A stretch of DNA of 64,000 nucleotides, taken from contig NC_054741.1 in the NCBI RefSeq assembly GCF_018143015.1, positions 14,941,736-15,005,735 of the forward strand. The letters run 5' to 3'. The position numbers and the translations under genes are program-made. Shown piece by piece: positions 11,801 to 22,077 of the stretch (its first letter is position 1; each line of letters opens with the position of its first letter). The DNA comes from Lytechinus variegatus (lineage: Eukaryota; Echinodermata; Echinoidea; Temnopleuroida; Toxopneustidae). Under the pieces are notes generated by a model. That model did no database searches. It was given only the letters and a program-made list of their open reading frames with translations, and was not told the DNA's origin.

Positions 11801-14688
11801 AGTAGTATATACACAACACAGGTAATACAAGGTTTCTTTTCATTCTTTAATCAATCAATTAATTAATTAATCAATTAATTCAATAATCCCTCCCCCCTAT
11901 CATATCAATTTGGACACCATGTTTATTCATGGACTTATAAAATTGACCCAAAATAAGTACCGGTAATCATTCTCGTACTATCCTAAACAAGTAATTTGAA
12001 ATGATTTCTCCACTCTAAATGATTCCTAAAATATTTTATTTTCATGACAGGGTGAAAAATATTTATCACATACACTAATCCAGGGTGTTGAATGCATCCT
12101 TTTTTTCCCCTTCTTATTTTGGCAATTTGATACCCTTATGACTGTGCGGCCGGGGAAATAACTCTTTTCTATGCTTTTTTGTGTATAAGCATGATGCCTA
12201 CATTAAAATGGCAGTGATCACCTCCCTTATAGCAAGAAGGTTGTAAACATTGCTGTCTGTTTTATTGCAATAATAATGATAATTGGATTTTGTATATAGC
12301 ATGTTTTCTAGAGGATACAAAGCAATGCTTCAGGCATGTAGTAAGTTCATATTTATAGATATCTAGAAGTATTTTCAGATGCCTTTTGAACAAAATATCC
12401 TCGAGTTCAAGTTTTCTGATTTTCAGAATCTGTAGGTGTTTTACTGCCTATTCAAATATCAAATCTCAAAATGGTCGAGGACCTGTTCTACTATTATTGA
12501 TAAATTGCTTCATGTATAGGCGTATCAGCAGAGCCAAAGTGTACAGCACCTCCAGCAGGTTGTAAATGAGCTACAGACCATACATGTACCAACAGAAGAA
12601 GGCTTGACAGGCATCACCATCATCCAGGAACAACCTGATGGGAGCACCATAGAAACAACCTCCACACCCTCATTGGTAGGACACATCCTGAATCCAGACG
12701 GGGGCGAAATACAACCTGACCAGCTTAAAGAGGTATGTTCTTTCCCCCTTCCCGCTCCCTTCTTCCCCTATAGATTGTCTCATCCTTATCACTGGTCGGA
12801 GGTATCCTCATTCTCAACTGGGGTGAAATCAATCACGACCAGTTGAAAGAGGTACGTTAGGTCCCCTTCCCCTATTGAGCAGACTCCTTAATAGATTGTC
12901 TCATCCTTATTCTTCATAGGACACATCCTCAATCTATAAGGGGGCATAATCCAACATGATCAGATCAAAGAGGTACATTATGTCCCCCTCCTGTATAAAG
13001 CAGACTCCCAAATAGATTGCCTCATTCTCTTGAGGGTACATCCTCAATCCATATAGGAGTGAAATCCAACACGATCTGCTGAAAGAGGTACGTTACGACC
13101 CCCTCCCCATTAAAGAGAAATTCCAGTAGTTGCAGTAAACACTGATTTCATGAGAAAGTCTGTAAAATAAAGCTTAATTGTCAGTATATCATCGAGGATC
13201 TAGATCTGGTACAGTTACATTAACTGAACTTTGTGAATCTTGAAATCTACGCTGAAAAATATTCACACCGAAAGTACCCAACACAGATAAGCGCACGTGG
13301 GACAATGTATAATTATTGCTTAGAGCGTCGGGCCTGACACCCTACCTGAATCCTGTGCTTATTTGCTGATTTCTCAGCAATTACACAATTTCTTCCAGAA
13401 TCCTTTGGCACATGCATTTCATTTATACAAACAGACACTTTGGTGGTCATTTCATTGGATTCTGTACAAACTCATTTTGATATCGTTACCAAAACTATCA
13501 TTTACCTTTAAGCAGATTCCCCAATAGATTGATGTCTCATCCTCATCATTAGTAGATTACATATTCAACTCAGATAGGGGCAAAATCCATCCTTATCAAT
13601 TGAAACAGGTACATCACCTCCCCTGTCACCCTTCTCTCTTAAGCCCACACACTATCCGACGAGATTGCACCAAGATCAGATTTGTTAAAAAAAAATCAGA
13701 TTTGGCGTATACGATGATGTCATGACCATTTTGCAGTGCGATTGCAGGACTGTTGCAATGTGTGCACTGGCCTGCAATGCAATTGCACTTACATTATTTT
13801 AATTAGCAATTTGAACCAATCGGATCTTTAATAGTGCAATTGCATCGCATTTTGTGCGCCAGGCTTTACAGGCTCTCCTGTAGATCCTGTCCTGCATTCT
13901 TGGAAGAAGTTACAGCTATATTTCTGGAGTGTGTTTTGGAAAAAGTATTTTCAGGAATTGTTGCAAGAGCTATTCAGATTTATGAATTTTAGAAAAAAAA
14001 CTAAACAGACATGAAAAAATAAGGATAGTATGTAGAGAGATAGAAGGGGATGAGAGGAAGGACAGTGAAGAAATTAAAGACAGAAGAAATAAATAGAATG
14101 TGTTTTGGAAAGTTTGAAATAAAGAGTGATGGGTAATATCACAGGGACTGAAATTGATTGGGAGAAAAAGATATGGATAGAGAGAGGTGAGAAAGTGAAT
14201 CAGATGAACAGATGAAATAGACATGAACCCAAGTAATAATAATAATATAGGGTATTTATATTGCGCACATATCCACCTTGTTAGGTGCTCAAGGCGCTCC
14301 TATATTACCCGGCTAAGCTAGGCATTCATAGCGCACACAGCTTTTCAAGGAATTACTTACTTCTACCGGTACCCATTTACCTCACCTTGGCTGAGTGCAG
14401 CACATTGTGGTGAAGGAAAGTACACCATGGCTGGGATTGGAACCCATGACCCTCTGTTTCAAAGTCCGAAGACTAATCCACTGGGCTACAATGCTCCACG
14501 TACCAACTGAATAATTATCTGAACAATTTTGTTTTCTCTCTATAGTCTATACTTTCTTTTACACCCAGGTAATAGCCCAAGCTGGCAAAGACAGTGAGAT
14601 TCATCTTTCAAATGGCCATACCATTGCCATATCTCAGTCAGGAGAGCTGGAAATCAGAGAAGTCCAACTTGAAGTGGCCAAGGAATGA
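2853..14688 (+). CDS. BANP: BANP (SMAR1) orthologue, BEN-domain nuclear protein
   Basis: Coding exons read as join(2853..3017, 4146..4185, 4441..4544, 7848..7993, 8162..8352, 8716..8826, 10328..10403, 11123..11286, 11652..11821, 12520..12732, 14569..14688). Every junction from 4146 on has GT/AG ends and matching phase, giving 444 residues, or about 499 with the less certain first exon. Human BANP isoforms are about 470-520. Residues about 65-145 are lysine/arginine-rich with a coiled coil (exon 7848). Residues about 253-258 read EDYPNG as in vertebrate BANP, and about 268-367 form the BEN domain, with near-identical blocks QAVSNLSG, GKH, LDPL.IYGI and SKCRTA.RRKQ. The C-terminal part is glutamine-rich. 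BANP in vertebrates binds unmethylated TCTCGCGAGA promoter motifs and opens chromatin in the nucleus. The start is uncertain: ATG 2853 follows an in-frame stop, exon 4146 itself opens with ATG, and the donor after 3017 is weak. Confidence 0.9.
3183..3770. mobile_element. piggyBac-type MITE (TTAA target)
   Basis: The left end reads AGGGGAATCCAACC and the right end is its inverted partner, GGCTGGATTCCCCT, followed by TTAA at 3771-3774. The left flank has TGAA, one change from TTAA. A second copy of the same sequence lies at 57235-57829 with TTAA on both sides. The body shows imperfect inverted symmetry (runs like GAAAGTTTGAACAATA near the left, mirrored near the right). There is no coding capacity. 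TTAA targets are known for piggyBac and Kolobok families. It lies in the BANP intron before exon 4146. Confidence 0.8.
4584..6777. mobile_element. 2.2 kb non-autonomous element with repeated GTGTCGTACGGGACA motifs
   Basis: The outer ends are inverted: AGGGTGATTCCATAC on the left and GTGTGGAATCGCCCT on the right. About fourteen copies of GTGTCGTACGGGACA or close variants occur near 4600, 4767, 4971, 4987, 5163-5275, 6193-6243 and 6395. All but one point the same way. The motif is almost self-complementary around GTAC. The rest is AT-rich with no open reading frame of note. The element lies entirely inside the BANP intron between exons 4441-4544 and 7848-7993. No target duplication is clear. 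The superfamily is unknown to me. Confidence 0.7.
6193..6224. repeat. Perfect 32-bp palindrome
   Basis: Two motif copies meet head to head: TGTGTCGTACGGGACA is followed at once by its exact reverse complement. It is the only place in the surrounding element where the motif occurs in inverted orientation. Confidence 0.95.
7061..7217. mobile_element. Short palindromic MITE
   Basis: The ends read AGGGCCCTGTTGCATAAAA and, inverted, TTTTATGCAGTAGGCCCT. Most of the body folds back on itself through ATTATGGTAACTTTG, ACTACCATGG and their complements. Related copies lie at 14709-14822, 17640-17790, 18175-18330 and 20105-20264. It lies in a BANP intron. Confidence 0.75.
8931..9237 (+). mobile_element. 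tRNA-derived SINE
   Basis: The head resembles a tRNA with a polymerase III B box, GGTTCGATTCC, near 8987-8997, and a degenerate A box in GTGGTCTTAATGG. The body contains GTGCTGCACTCAACC, GTGAGTGGGTACCGGTAGGA and TTGAGCGCCC. It ends in an ATT repeat. The minus-strand copy at 14234-14500 shares the same order of head, body and tail. The whole element lies in the BANP intron after exon 8716-8826 and follows a GAT microsatellite at about 8874-8930. Confidence 0.75.
9936..10200. mobile_element. Nested pair of short palindromic MITEs
   Basis: The outer parts (ACAGTTCCCATGGTAATAG and CAGCCAATCAAAATC at the left, CCATGGTAAGTTGTC at the right) belong to the CCATGGTAA palindromic family. Between them lies another short element with inverted ends TTGCTCCGGCGACAATT and CAATTGTCGCCGGAGTAAA. 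The inner element therefore appears to have inserted into the outer one. Both lie in the BANP intron between exons 8716-8826 and 10328-10403. Confidence 0.6.
12679..13610 (+). repeat. Tandem array of decayed exon-end plus splice-donor copies in BANP
   Basis: The end of coding exon 12520-12732 (from GGACACATCCTGAATCC to AAAGAG and its donor GTATGT at 12733), with the pyrimidine-rich start of the next intron, recurs in degenerate form. Further donors at 12852, 12973, 13088 and 13609 each follow AAAGAG or AAACAG and read GTACGT or GTACAT. The first four are spaced 115-121 bases apart. Extending the exon to the second donor would cross an in-frame TGA at 12844-12846. Only the first donor therefore keeps the frame open into exon 14569. 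Confidence 0.8.
14234..14500 (-). mobile_element. tRNA-derived SINE, second copy
   Basis: Read on the minus strand, the element has a tRNA-like head (TAGCCCAGTGGATTAG, then GGGTTCCAATCCC). It then has the body with GTGCTGCACTCAGCC and AATGGGTACCGGTAGAAG, TTGAGCACC, a tail GCGCAATATAAATA and TATTATTATT at the end. It is the same family as 8931-9237. It lies in the last BANP intron. Confidence 0.75.
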
Positions 14689-14708
14689 ATCACTTGGAAA
14701 GAGATCAG

Positions 14709-14822
14709 GCTCAGTTTCATAAAGACTTGTTATTATGCCCTATCAGCCAATCAGACTGGAGGATTTCAGTAGATTTTAACTCATTGGAAAGCGTTCTAGC
14801 TAGTTTTATGAAATGGGCCCCA
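14709..14822. mobile_element. Short palindromic MITE in BANP 3' untranslated region
   Basis: The ends read GCTCAGTTTCATAAAGACTTG (left) and GTTTTATGAAATGGGCCC (right), with CAGCCAATCAGA inside. It starts about twenty bases after the BANP stop codon, so it would be transcribed as part of the 3' untranslated region. Confidence 0.55.
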
Positions 14823-15012
14823 GAGGGGGATGAAAAATACATTGCTCTGGAGGATGGAGGGTTTTGTGAGGAAATTAAACTGGAAAAATGAAAGGAGAGG
14901 ACAAACAGAGGAAAAGGAGGGAAAATTAAAAATGAGTATAGGAAAAGGGGAAAGGAAAAAGGAAGGAAAAGGTATAATAAAGAAGAAAAACAGGAGGAAG
15001 AAAATGAAAAAA

Positions 15013-15018
15013 AATAAA
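15013..15018 (+). terminator. Candidate polyadenylation signal for BANP
   Basis: AATAAA lies about 325 bases after the BANP stop within a purine-rich tract. A second AATAAA is at 15132-15137. Which one is used, if either, cannot be told from sequence. Confidence 0.3.
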
Positions 15019-15442
15019 ATGGAGCCATAACAGGAAACGGTACAAGGAAAGGGAAAGAAAGAAGATAGAAGTATATAACAATATGGGAAAGGAACATCTA
15101 TGAATTCTAAGGTGTGAGGGAGAGAGGAGGGAATAAACTAAGGAAGGCATACTGTAATGGCAATGGGTAAGGGAAAGGGAGAGAATAAGGGTAGAATGAA
15201 GTTAGAATCAAACTATCCTTTTCTTGCTCTCCTAGCTGGCTTGCAACATTTCAGAATCTTTCCTACATTCCTGTATCAAGTCATGGTGTGCCCCTCAGAA
15301 TTTTTTCCCATTACACCACTGGCTAACATGATGTATAACATAGAGGCAACTGTCTTCAATTTTACACACAAAATTGGTTACAAACACTGAGATGCCAAGA
15401 ACATCTGGGGCCACCGATATCAAGGCTCTGTCACTGTAACTC

Positions 15443-15762
15443 TAAGGCTCGTATTCTGAAGTCTGGTTTAACTTAAAATCAGTATAAAAGTTGTGGTTTA
15501 ACTATGGATAGCCAACCGTGACATAAATCAGTAACAGTAGAGATATACTATTTCAGTTCATTTGGCTCTCAAATCATTCATTATTGTCTAGGAAGTATAA
15601 ATAGATGATTGTCTTCACCATCGATGAATCAGGAAAGAGCACAATAAACATAAGAAATGTGCAACTTTTATGAAAAAATGATGACACTTTTGGCTTTACA
15701 TAATATTAGCACAGAGTTAGACCATGGTCTAAGTTAAACCTGACTTCAGAATACAGGCCTAA
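15443..15762. mobile_element. MITE with inverted ends
   Basis: The left end reads AAGGCTCGTATTCTGAAGTC and then TGGTTTAACTTA. The right end is the inverted partner, TAAGTTAAACCTGACTTCAG and then AATACAGGCCT. There is no coding. Confidence 0.7.
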
Positions 15763-15763
15763 G

Positions 15764-17160
15764 GGTTCTAACTCATGAGGATGTTTACCCTCCGACTCCA
15801 TCGTTACTAAGATTTGCAATGGCATATGTGTATGATGTCCACATATATGCTTGCCAATGTCATGTCATGATGGTCACATTCAAGGATCAAAATGACCGAA
15901 GCTTGAGAGCTTACGGGGATTTCCCCTGAATTTCTGCAGGACCATTGCCTGTGTACCTTGGCAAACATGAAGTGCCAACATGTGTTTTCTGTGGGTGTTT
16001 CATAAAGATATCGGTCTAACTTGAAATCACAATTAAAATTCCAGTTGCATGTGGGATATGCATCATGTTATTAGTCGGATCATGTGCTTTTGGGGGGGGG
16101 ACTGTATCATCAGTGATATCACATGTCAATTATCATGTGCATATTGGCACTTAAGCATGACTTTGGGACAGACAAATTTAAGATTTGACCAGTTTAACAT
16201 CCCCTTGACTAATTTATTGCAAACTTTTACTGTGTATAATTTCATGATAGTCAAAATGTTTTGCCAGTGTCAAAATGTTGATTATTGATTTCTTCGTATT
16301 ACTCGCCAAGTTGAAAGAGCAATTCTGATTGGTTCCTCATCAGTCTACTGAGCAAAACGCTCATGCAAAGATGATCTTGATAAGTTATTTCATTTAGCTA
16401 TTAATCGCAAACCTTTGTGTTACGGGACCCTGACGTACTAGGTAGACTGCTACAAAACTTGAATTTCATGATTTGATTATTTTAGTAAATTCAATATCAA
16501 GATTTTTTTTGTAGAAGTGCCAAATGAATAATAAATGATATTTCAACTTAAAGAAATGCAATTAGAATAATTCACAGCATACATCTGACTTGCAATACTC
16601 CGCTTATTTGTAACAAGATATGCAGTGATGTAGTCGTGGCTGGGAGTCACATGGTCGCTAAAGTTAACGCTGTTGATGCCAAGGCTGGCAAAATGTGGCC
16701 TTGACTCCATCCCTGGTAATGTGTAACTGTATTAATAGTTTAATGAAACCACTGCCTCTTTATATTATCAGCCTAGAACCGGGGAAATAGTAGTGTTAAT
16801 ACTGCTTATAACAGAGACTGTTAAATTAATTTCATAATGTTAAAATGGAGCCGACAAACATCACATTTCAGTCGTCTGTTCTTCGTTTTCTAATTGGCTG
16901 GTTATGCTATTAACACCTATTTTGCAGATACTTATGTTTCAATTTATTACATTTCTATTTTTGGAATAGAGAATTATATATATTTATTTTGCGTGAGTTG
17001 GGAATTTAATATTCCTCACTTTATGTGTCCTCATGTACAATTAATTTTGTATATAAATGAATTAAAAATGTTGCCTAGTCAAGAATTCATTTTTCAAGTT
17101 GAAATAATTTTTGTTATCCGGCAGGTTTGCTTTGTTTCGAGAGAAAAGAAGGGATGACAT
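15764..17160. other. Intergenic; nothing recognised
   Basis: This AT-rich DNA between BANP and the minus-strand zinc-finger gene shows no exon-like segment, RNA gene or clear repeat, apart from short G and T runs near 16090. Confidence 0.4.
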
Positions 17161-17400
17161 GAAGGGGAGAGATGGAGGCGAATGAGAAAAAGATGGAGAA
17201 GATGGTATGAAAGAAAAAAAAGATAGATGTAATGAGAAAGAGAGGAAAAAGAGAGGGAGGAAAGAAAGGGCAGAGGAAGAAAACAAGTTATCTGCATTTC
17301 TAAAGGGCTATCATGGAGATGGCATGAAAAAAAAGATAGATGTAATGAGAGAGAGGAAAAAAACAAGTTATCTGCATTTTTAAAGGGCTATCATTGTCAT
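17160..17400. repeat. Purine-rich low-complexity DNA with a tandem duplication
   Basis: This is a GA-rich tract. A block containing ACAAGTTATCTGCATTT, then TAAAGGGCTATCAT, occurs twice about 80 bases apart (near 17283 and 17363). Each copy is preceded by an AGATAGATGTAATGAGA segment. Confidence 0.7.
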
Positions 17401-17639
17401 CTCAAGAAGTAATGTCCATGGTCACCCAAATTTTAAGTTGACTTCAAGAATTATAGGGTCATTAAATTGACAATTTAGTGAAAATGTCAAAGATGTAATT
17501 ATAATTGGTTGATGATTAAAAACTGCTTTGCATTATTTTCCAGAACCAATAGAAATGACTGAAAAATACTGAACATATACAGGTAACAGTAATTTCAAAT
17601 AATCATAAACTGGAAATAAAATTGGGAATCATAATATCA

Positions 17640-18345
17640 ACATTCTTTTTCATGACAAGACTCGTGTAAATTTACCATCATTGTAACTTCCACGGAAACT
17701 TTATGATTGGCTCCTGAGCCCTGTTGCCATGGTGATGACTGATGAAGTTAAATTAGTTGTAAGTCTCTATGAAACAGGATCCCACTCACTCACTTGGTTT
17801 ATCCAGTGCTACATGTGCATTATATATCATCAACATAGTTGTGCTCAAAAGTTAGTGATGGACCCCTTCACAAAATGCACTCCTTCATGCCGAGTGATGA
17901 ACGCAGAAAACACAACAATGTTCAGTGAGCCCAAAGAAACAAACTTTATTGAATGTAATATTTTATCACCTGAATTCGCAATGAAATATCCAAAACATTG
18001 CAGAACTTGGAAAATATTTTAATGTTAATTTTCTGGTGGGATGCACTAACTATTGAGCACCATTGTGCATCACTTTCACAGAGTGCCTTCTGAAATTAAT
18101 TGTTGAAATTTTCAATTTTTATTTAATTACACTGATTTTGGTGTGAAATCATGAATGACGCTACTCTTAATAATCATAATATTCAAGATAATGGTAACTT
18201 AGCCAAAAGTTACTTTCTCATGGAAAGTTTTATTTTCACTGGCTGTTGAGCCCTGCCAGTGTTACCATGTTATATTAGTTACCAGGGCAAAGCCAACATA
18301 AAGAGCTTTATGAAACAGGCCCCTGGGGACTGTTTCATAAAGCTG
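17640..18345. mobile_element. Cluster of degraded palindromic MITEs
   Basis: Several partial copies of the TTTCATAAAG / CCATGGTAA palindromic family occur here: near 17640-17790 (GAGCCCTGTTGCCATGGT), near 18175-18330 (ending TTTATGAAACAGGCCCC) and the start of another at 18331 (GGGGACTGTTTCATAAAG). Open stretches across this region are repeat sequence and not genes. Confidence 0.55.
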
Positions 18346-18553
18346 TCTGTAAGTTACAAACAACTTAATGAGCAAGTTGTGACCTGTTGTTTTGCATGAA
18401 AAGCTTATTTAACATTTTAATATTAAAGCTATGAAATGATCGTGCATACATGAAAAGTTAAAAGTAAATTTATGAATTTTTTTTTAACATGTCACTGAAA
18501 AACATATGTAATTTGATGTTTATAACACCAAAGGAGATGTAATTTGCGTTTAA

Positions 18554-19142
18554 AGGTCAAGTCCACCTCAGAAAAATGTTGATTTGAATCAATAGAGAAA
18601 AATCAGACAAGCACAATGCTGAAAATTTCATCAAAATCGGACGTAAAATAAGAAAGTTATGACATTTCAAAGTTTCGCTTATTTTTAACAAAATAGTTAT
18701 ATGAATGAGCCAGTTACATCCAAATGAGAGAGTCGATGATGTCACTCACTCAATATTTCTTTTGTTTTTTATTGTTTGAATTATACAATATTTCAATTTT
18801 TACGATTTGATGATTAGGACCTCCTTGCCTGAAGCACAGAATGTTAAAGCAATGGAATTCCACATGTTCAGGGAGGAATGAAACTTAATTTCACATGACA
18901 ATGACAAGAAAATAAAAATATTTCATATTTCATATAATAAAATACAAAATAAATAGTGAGTGATGTCATCAGTTCCCTCATTTGCATACCGACAGAGATG
19001 TGCATATAAATGTTTTGTGGAATGAAGCGAAACTTTAAAATGTCATAACTTTCTTATTTTACATTCGATTTCAATGAAATTTTCAGTGTTATGCTTGCTG
19101 AAAACTTGGGACTTTTCAAGGGAAATTTGTATCAACTTGACC
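18554..19142. mobile_element. TTAA-associated MITE, AGGTCAAGTCCACC family
   Basis: TTAA at 18550-18553 precedes the left end AGGTCAAGTCCACCTCAG. The right end reads ATCAACTTGACC, an eroded inverted partner. Inner arms also mirror each other (AGAAAGTTATGACATTT on the left, AAATGTCATAACTTTCTTA on the right). A relative starts at 42416. A different MITE abuts its right end directly. Confidence 0.65.
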
Positions 19143-19293
19143 AGGGGTACGTTGCAGAAAGAGTTTTGTTTAAACGCAAGTAAAAAAAAATCAATCGCAA
19201 GTCCCAAATGCACGCTGTTGATTGGTTGAAAATCACGTTTCGCATGATTTATAGAGTCGCGATTGATTGCAACTCTTTCTGCAATGGGCCCCT
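19143..19293. mobile_element. Short palindromic MITE
   Basis: The ends read AGGGGTACGTTGCAGAAAGA (left) and TCTTTCTGCAATGGGCCCCT (right). The body mirrors itself through CGCAAGTAAAAAA and the AATCAATCGC / GCGATTGATT pair. Confidence 0.7.
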
Positions 19294-19869
19294 AAACTGC
19301 ATATAAATATACAGTATACCAGGGTTGTCCCATTTTTTGGACCAAAAAGTGGACTGGATAAATAGATTTTAGTTGATTTTTTTGTACACTTTATTAATTT
19401 CATTTCCAACGAGACATCAATTAGTGGGCATACAATGGCTATCAACAATGGAGTTGTAAATATGTAAATTGAAGCAAATTCAATGTGGGTAAAATGAAAA
19501 CGACTTACAAACAAAAACAAACCAACCAACCTTCATGAAAAAGCAAGCAGCATTGCTCTTGAAGAAAAATTGCACTTGCCTGGTAAAGTTCAATGAAATA
19601 GAAAATGAAACCCTGAACAGAGTTCATACATATTTACAATACTATTACAAAATAGGAATACAGCATGTCTTCATGCTCACCGCAACATATCTAAAACCTT
19701 CTTTGATAAAACCACAAAAAGAGAGACAATATGTTAATGTCTCCACAGATATATCACAATATACACATTTACTTCTCTGAAATAAGTCATAAAAGGATTG
19801 GTGTGGGTCTATTGGAGAAATGGACGAGCGTTTCACAAATAGAAAGAGGGGATTTAGTTGCAATTAGTT

Positions 19870-20400
19870 GGATTTACTTTATATTTACTTAAAATACCAC
19901 TTGGTCTAAACCAATTTGGTCTACTATTGATAAAGTATACTTGCCTCTGTCTTGGTCTGCTATACTTGGTCTAATAGACTAATAGCCACTTGGTCTAATT
20001 CACATCCAGTCTAATGCCCAGTGATTTTAATCTCCACTCGTAATATTTTTCATTTTGTAAAATGAAAATTTGGTTCATAAACAGTCCATTTAATCCTACA
20101 GACCAGGGGCCCGTTTCATAAAGGACTTGCGACTGTTCTATTAACTTTGCCATTATGGCAACTACCATGGAAACTTGATTTTGATTGGCTGCTGAGCCCT
20201 GTTACCATGGCAGTTGCCATTATGGCAAACTTACAACAGTTGCAAGTCTTTTATGTTAGACCTAGTGGTTAGTAGAAGAAACTGGTATAGTCTTTAATAC
20301 TGAAGGTAGGACAAAATTGGTATATGAGCTAAATGACAATGAGACCAAATGGTTAGTAGACAAACCGGTTGTAGAAGAAATAGGATTAAACATTGTGGGA
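19870..20400. repeat. CTTGGTCTA-type dispersed repeat with an inserted MITE
   Basis: The left part repeats CTTGGTCTA or close variants at least six times (19900-20010). The right part has the inverted sense, with GACCAAATGGTTAGTAG near 20342. Between them, 20105-20264 is a palindromic MITE (GGGCCCGTTTCATAAAGGA and its mirrored end), which looks like a later insertion. A related inverted-sense block lies at 38690-38830. Confidence 0.55.
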
Positions 20401-21990
20401 TGGGACCAATGCCCTTGCCTGTATCTGTACATATGAAATACTACACATACTTGTGTGTATTATTTGACACATCATTCCATTGGTCATATCATGCATTGGG
20501 GACATGCCCAATTGAACAGTCAACCAATCAAACTACTTCTTAAAATACGGTATGTGCCTTTGCATTTAATACACATGACTTTAAATTTACTATGCATTAT
20601 TACATCAGTTATCCAATTAATTTACACATGACAAGAGAGCCCATAAAACACTACAAGTTTACCACACATTTCCTTTCAAAACGTTTAAATGAAAGTTATA
20701 GCCCTCTAAATATCAGAGAATATTATAACCACATAGAAGGGTTTACTGCGAGCTGCTACTACACAACAATGCAACACAATTATGAAAAAGAAAAATGACC
20801 AAAGACTACAAATAAGTCCTTTGCAATAGTTTACTGAACCTTCAAACAATGGTTCACTTTATCAAGCATATGGACTATCCATACAAACCAAAGACATGCA
20901 ACAGGAATAAAATAATTCAAAAAGTTTACAATTACAGTAAAAACTGATTTACTTATCTGTGTCAAGGTATTATTCGTCACAAATTTTGTTCAATATTCTT
21001 GTTGATAGTGGCAACATTCATATTTTCATTAATTGCAACATTTTCATTTTTTCAAAGGCCCTACATCTAAGTCATACCAGGGTAGGCAATTTCTTTCTTT
21101 TTAAGCGCCTTTTTTTACACAAGGGGTGACTGCAGAATTTTGGGTGCTTATTCTTTCTTTTGAAGGGCTAATTTTATAAGGGCAACAAGAAATTACGCAG
21201 TGAATGCAAAAAATCATTATTCTGCCATATTTCAAAAAGTGATTTTCTAAATAATCTTGAATGTTGTGACAGATCTTGGGGCGATTCTAGTAAGAATGGT
21301 TGCCCCAAAGAATCCATCTATTTTGGGGAAATTATAGGGGCGATCTGGGTTGTCATGAGGGTGAAATCGCATGTCGTGTAATTCCCATGAGTCATACGTG
21401 AGAAAAATTACATATAAGTGAGAAAAATTATGAGGAAAAAAATAACCCAATTCTGTGTGATCAATACTACATATCAATATTACCTGAAATTCTGAAAACC
21501 AAGGTGAATAAAATCATGAAAATATCATTTAACACGAAAACTCATTCACCCAATGTGAATGTAATGACAAAATAGCTTTCAACTTGTGCAAAAATAAATT
21601 GATAAATTTGAATTGTATACTGAGACTACCTGTGAAGTTTTATTCAGTCCCCTACTTTTTTTTCCAAGTATGTTTAACATTGTGTGTGACATGCCCATCA
21701 AATTTGTAAATTTTATGTAGGTTGATGCCCTACCCTTCACTTTGATTTTTTTTCAGCCCTATGGCTAAGAGTGTGACTGTAACCAAGACAGTACCTCATC
21801 AATCACTGATAGGTCCTACCATCACATTTGAGGGTTTGACAAAAAACCAATGTAGTGCTGATTATATCTAAAAAAGCATGTAAAATATTAAATTGAATAA
21901 ACCCTGGACATCCGAGGCTTAAAGTGATAATTTGTTCCACTCTGTGAATAAGCGCAGTGTGTGTGCAGGAATTTAATTTGCATTTACATG
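20400..21990. other. Downstream flank of the zinc-finger gene; nothing recognised
   Basis: This AT-rich DNA has no supported gene, RNA or repeat. Part of it near 21900-22077 is probably the 3' untranslated region of the minus-strand zinc-finger gene. Confidence 0.4.
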
Positions 21991-22077
21991 TAATATTTAT
22001 TCTGTTGTCTTATGATGTACATGTAACCAATGTCATCAGCATCAAGAAACCACTTTATTTCATCTTTGCATCTGATA

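Noticed and set aside
17729-18022. 97-codon open frame downstream of BANP
   Set aside because: Its first part is MITE sequence, and the rest has no homologue I recognise and no splice or start context.
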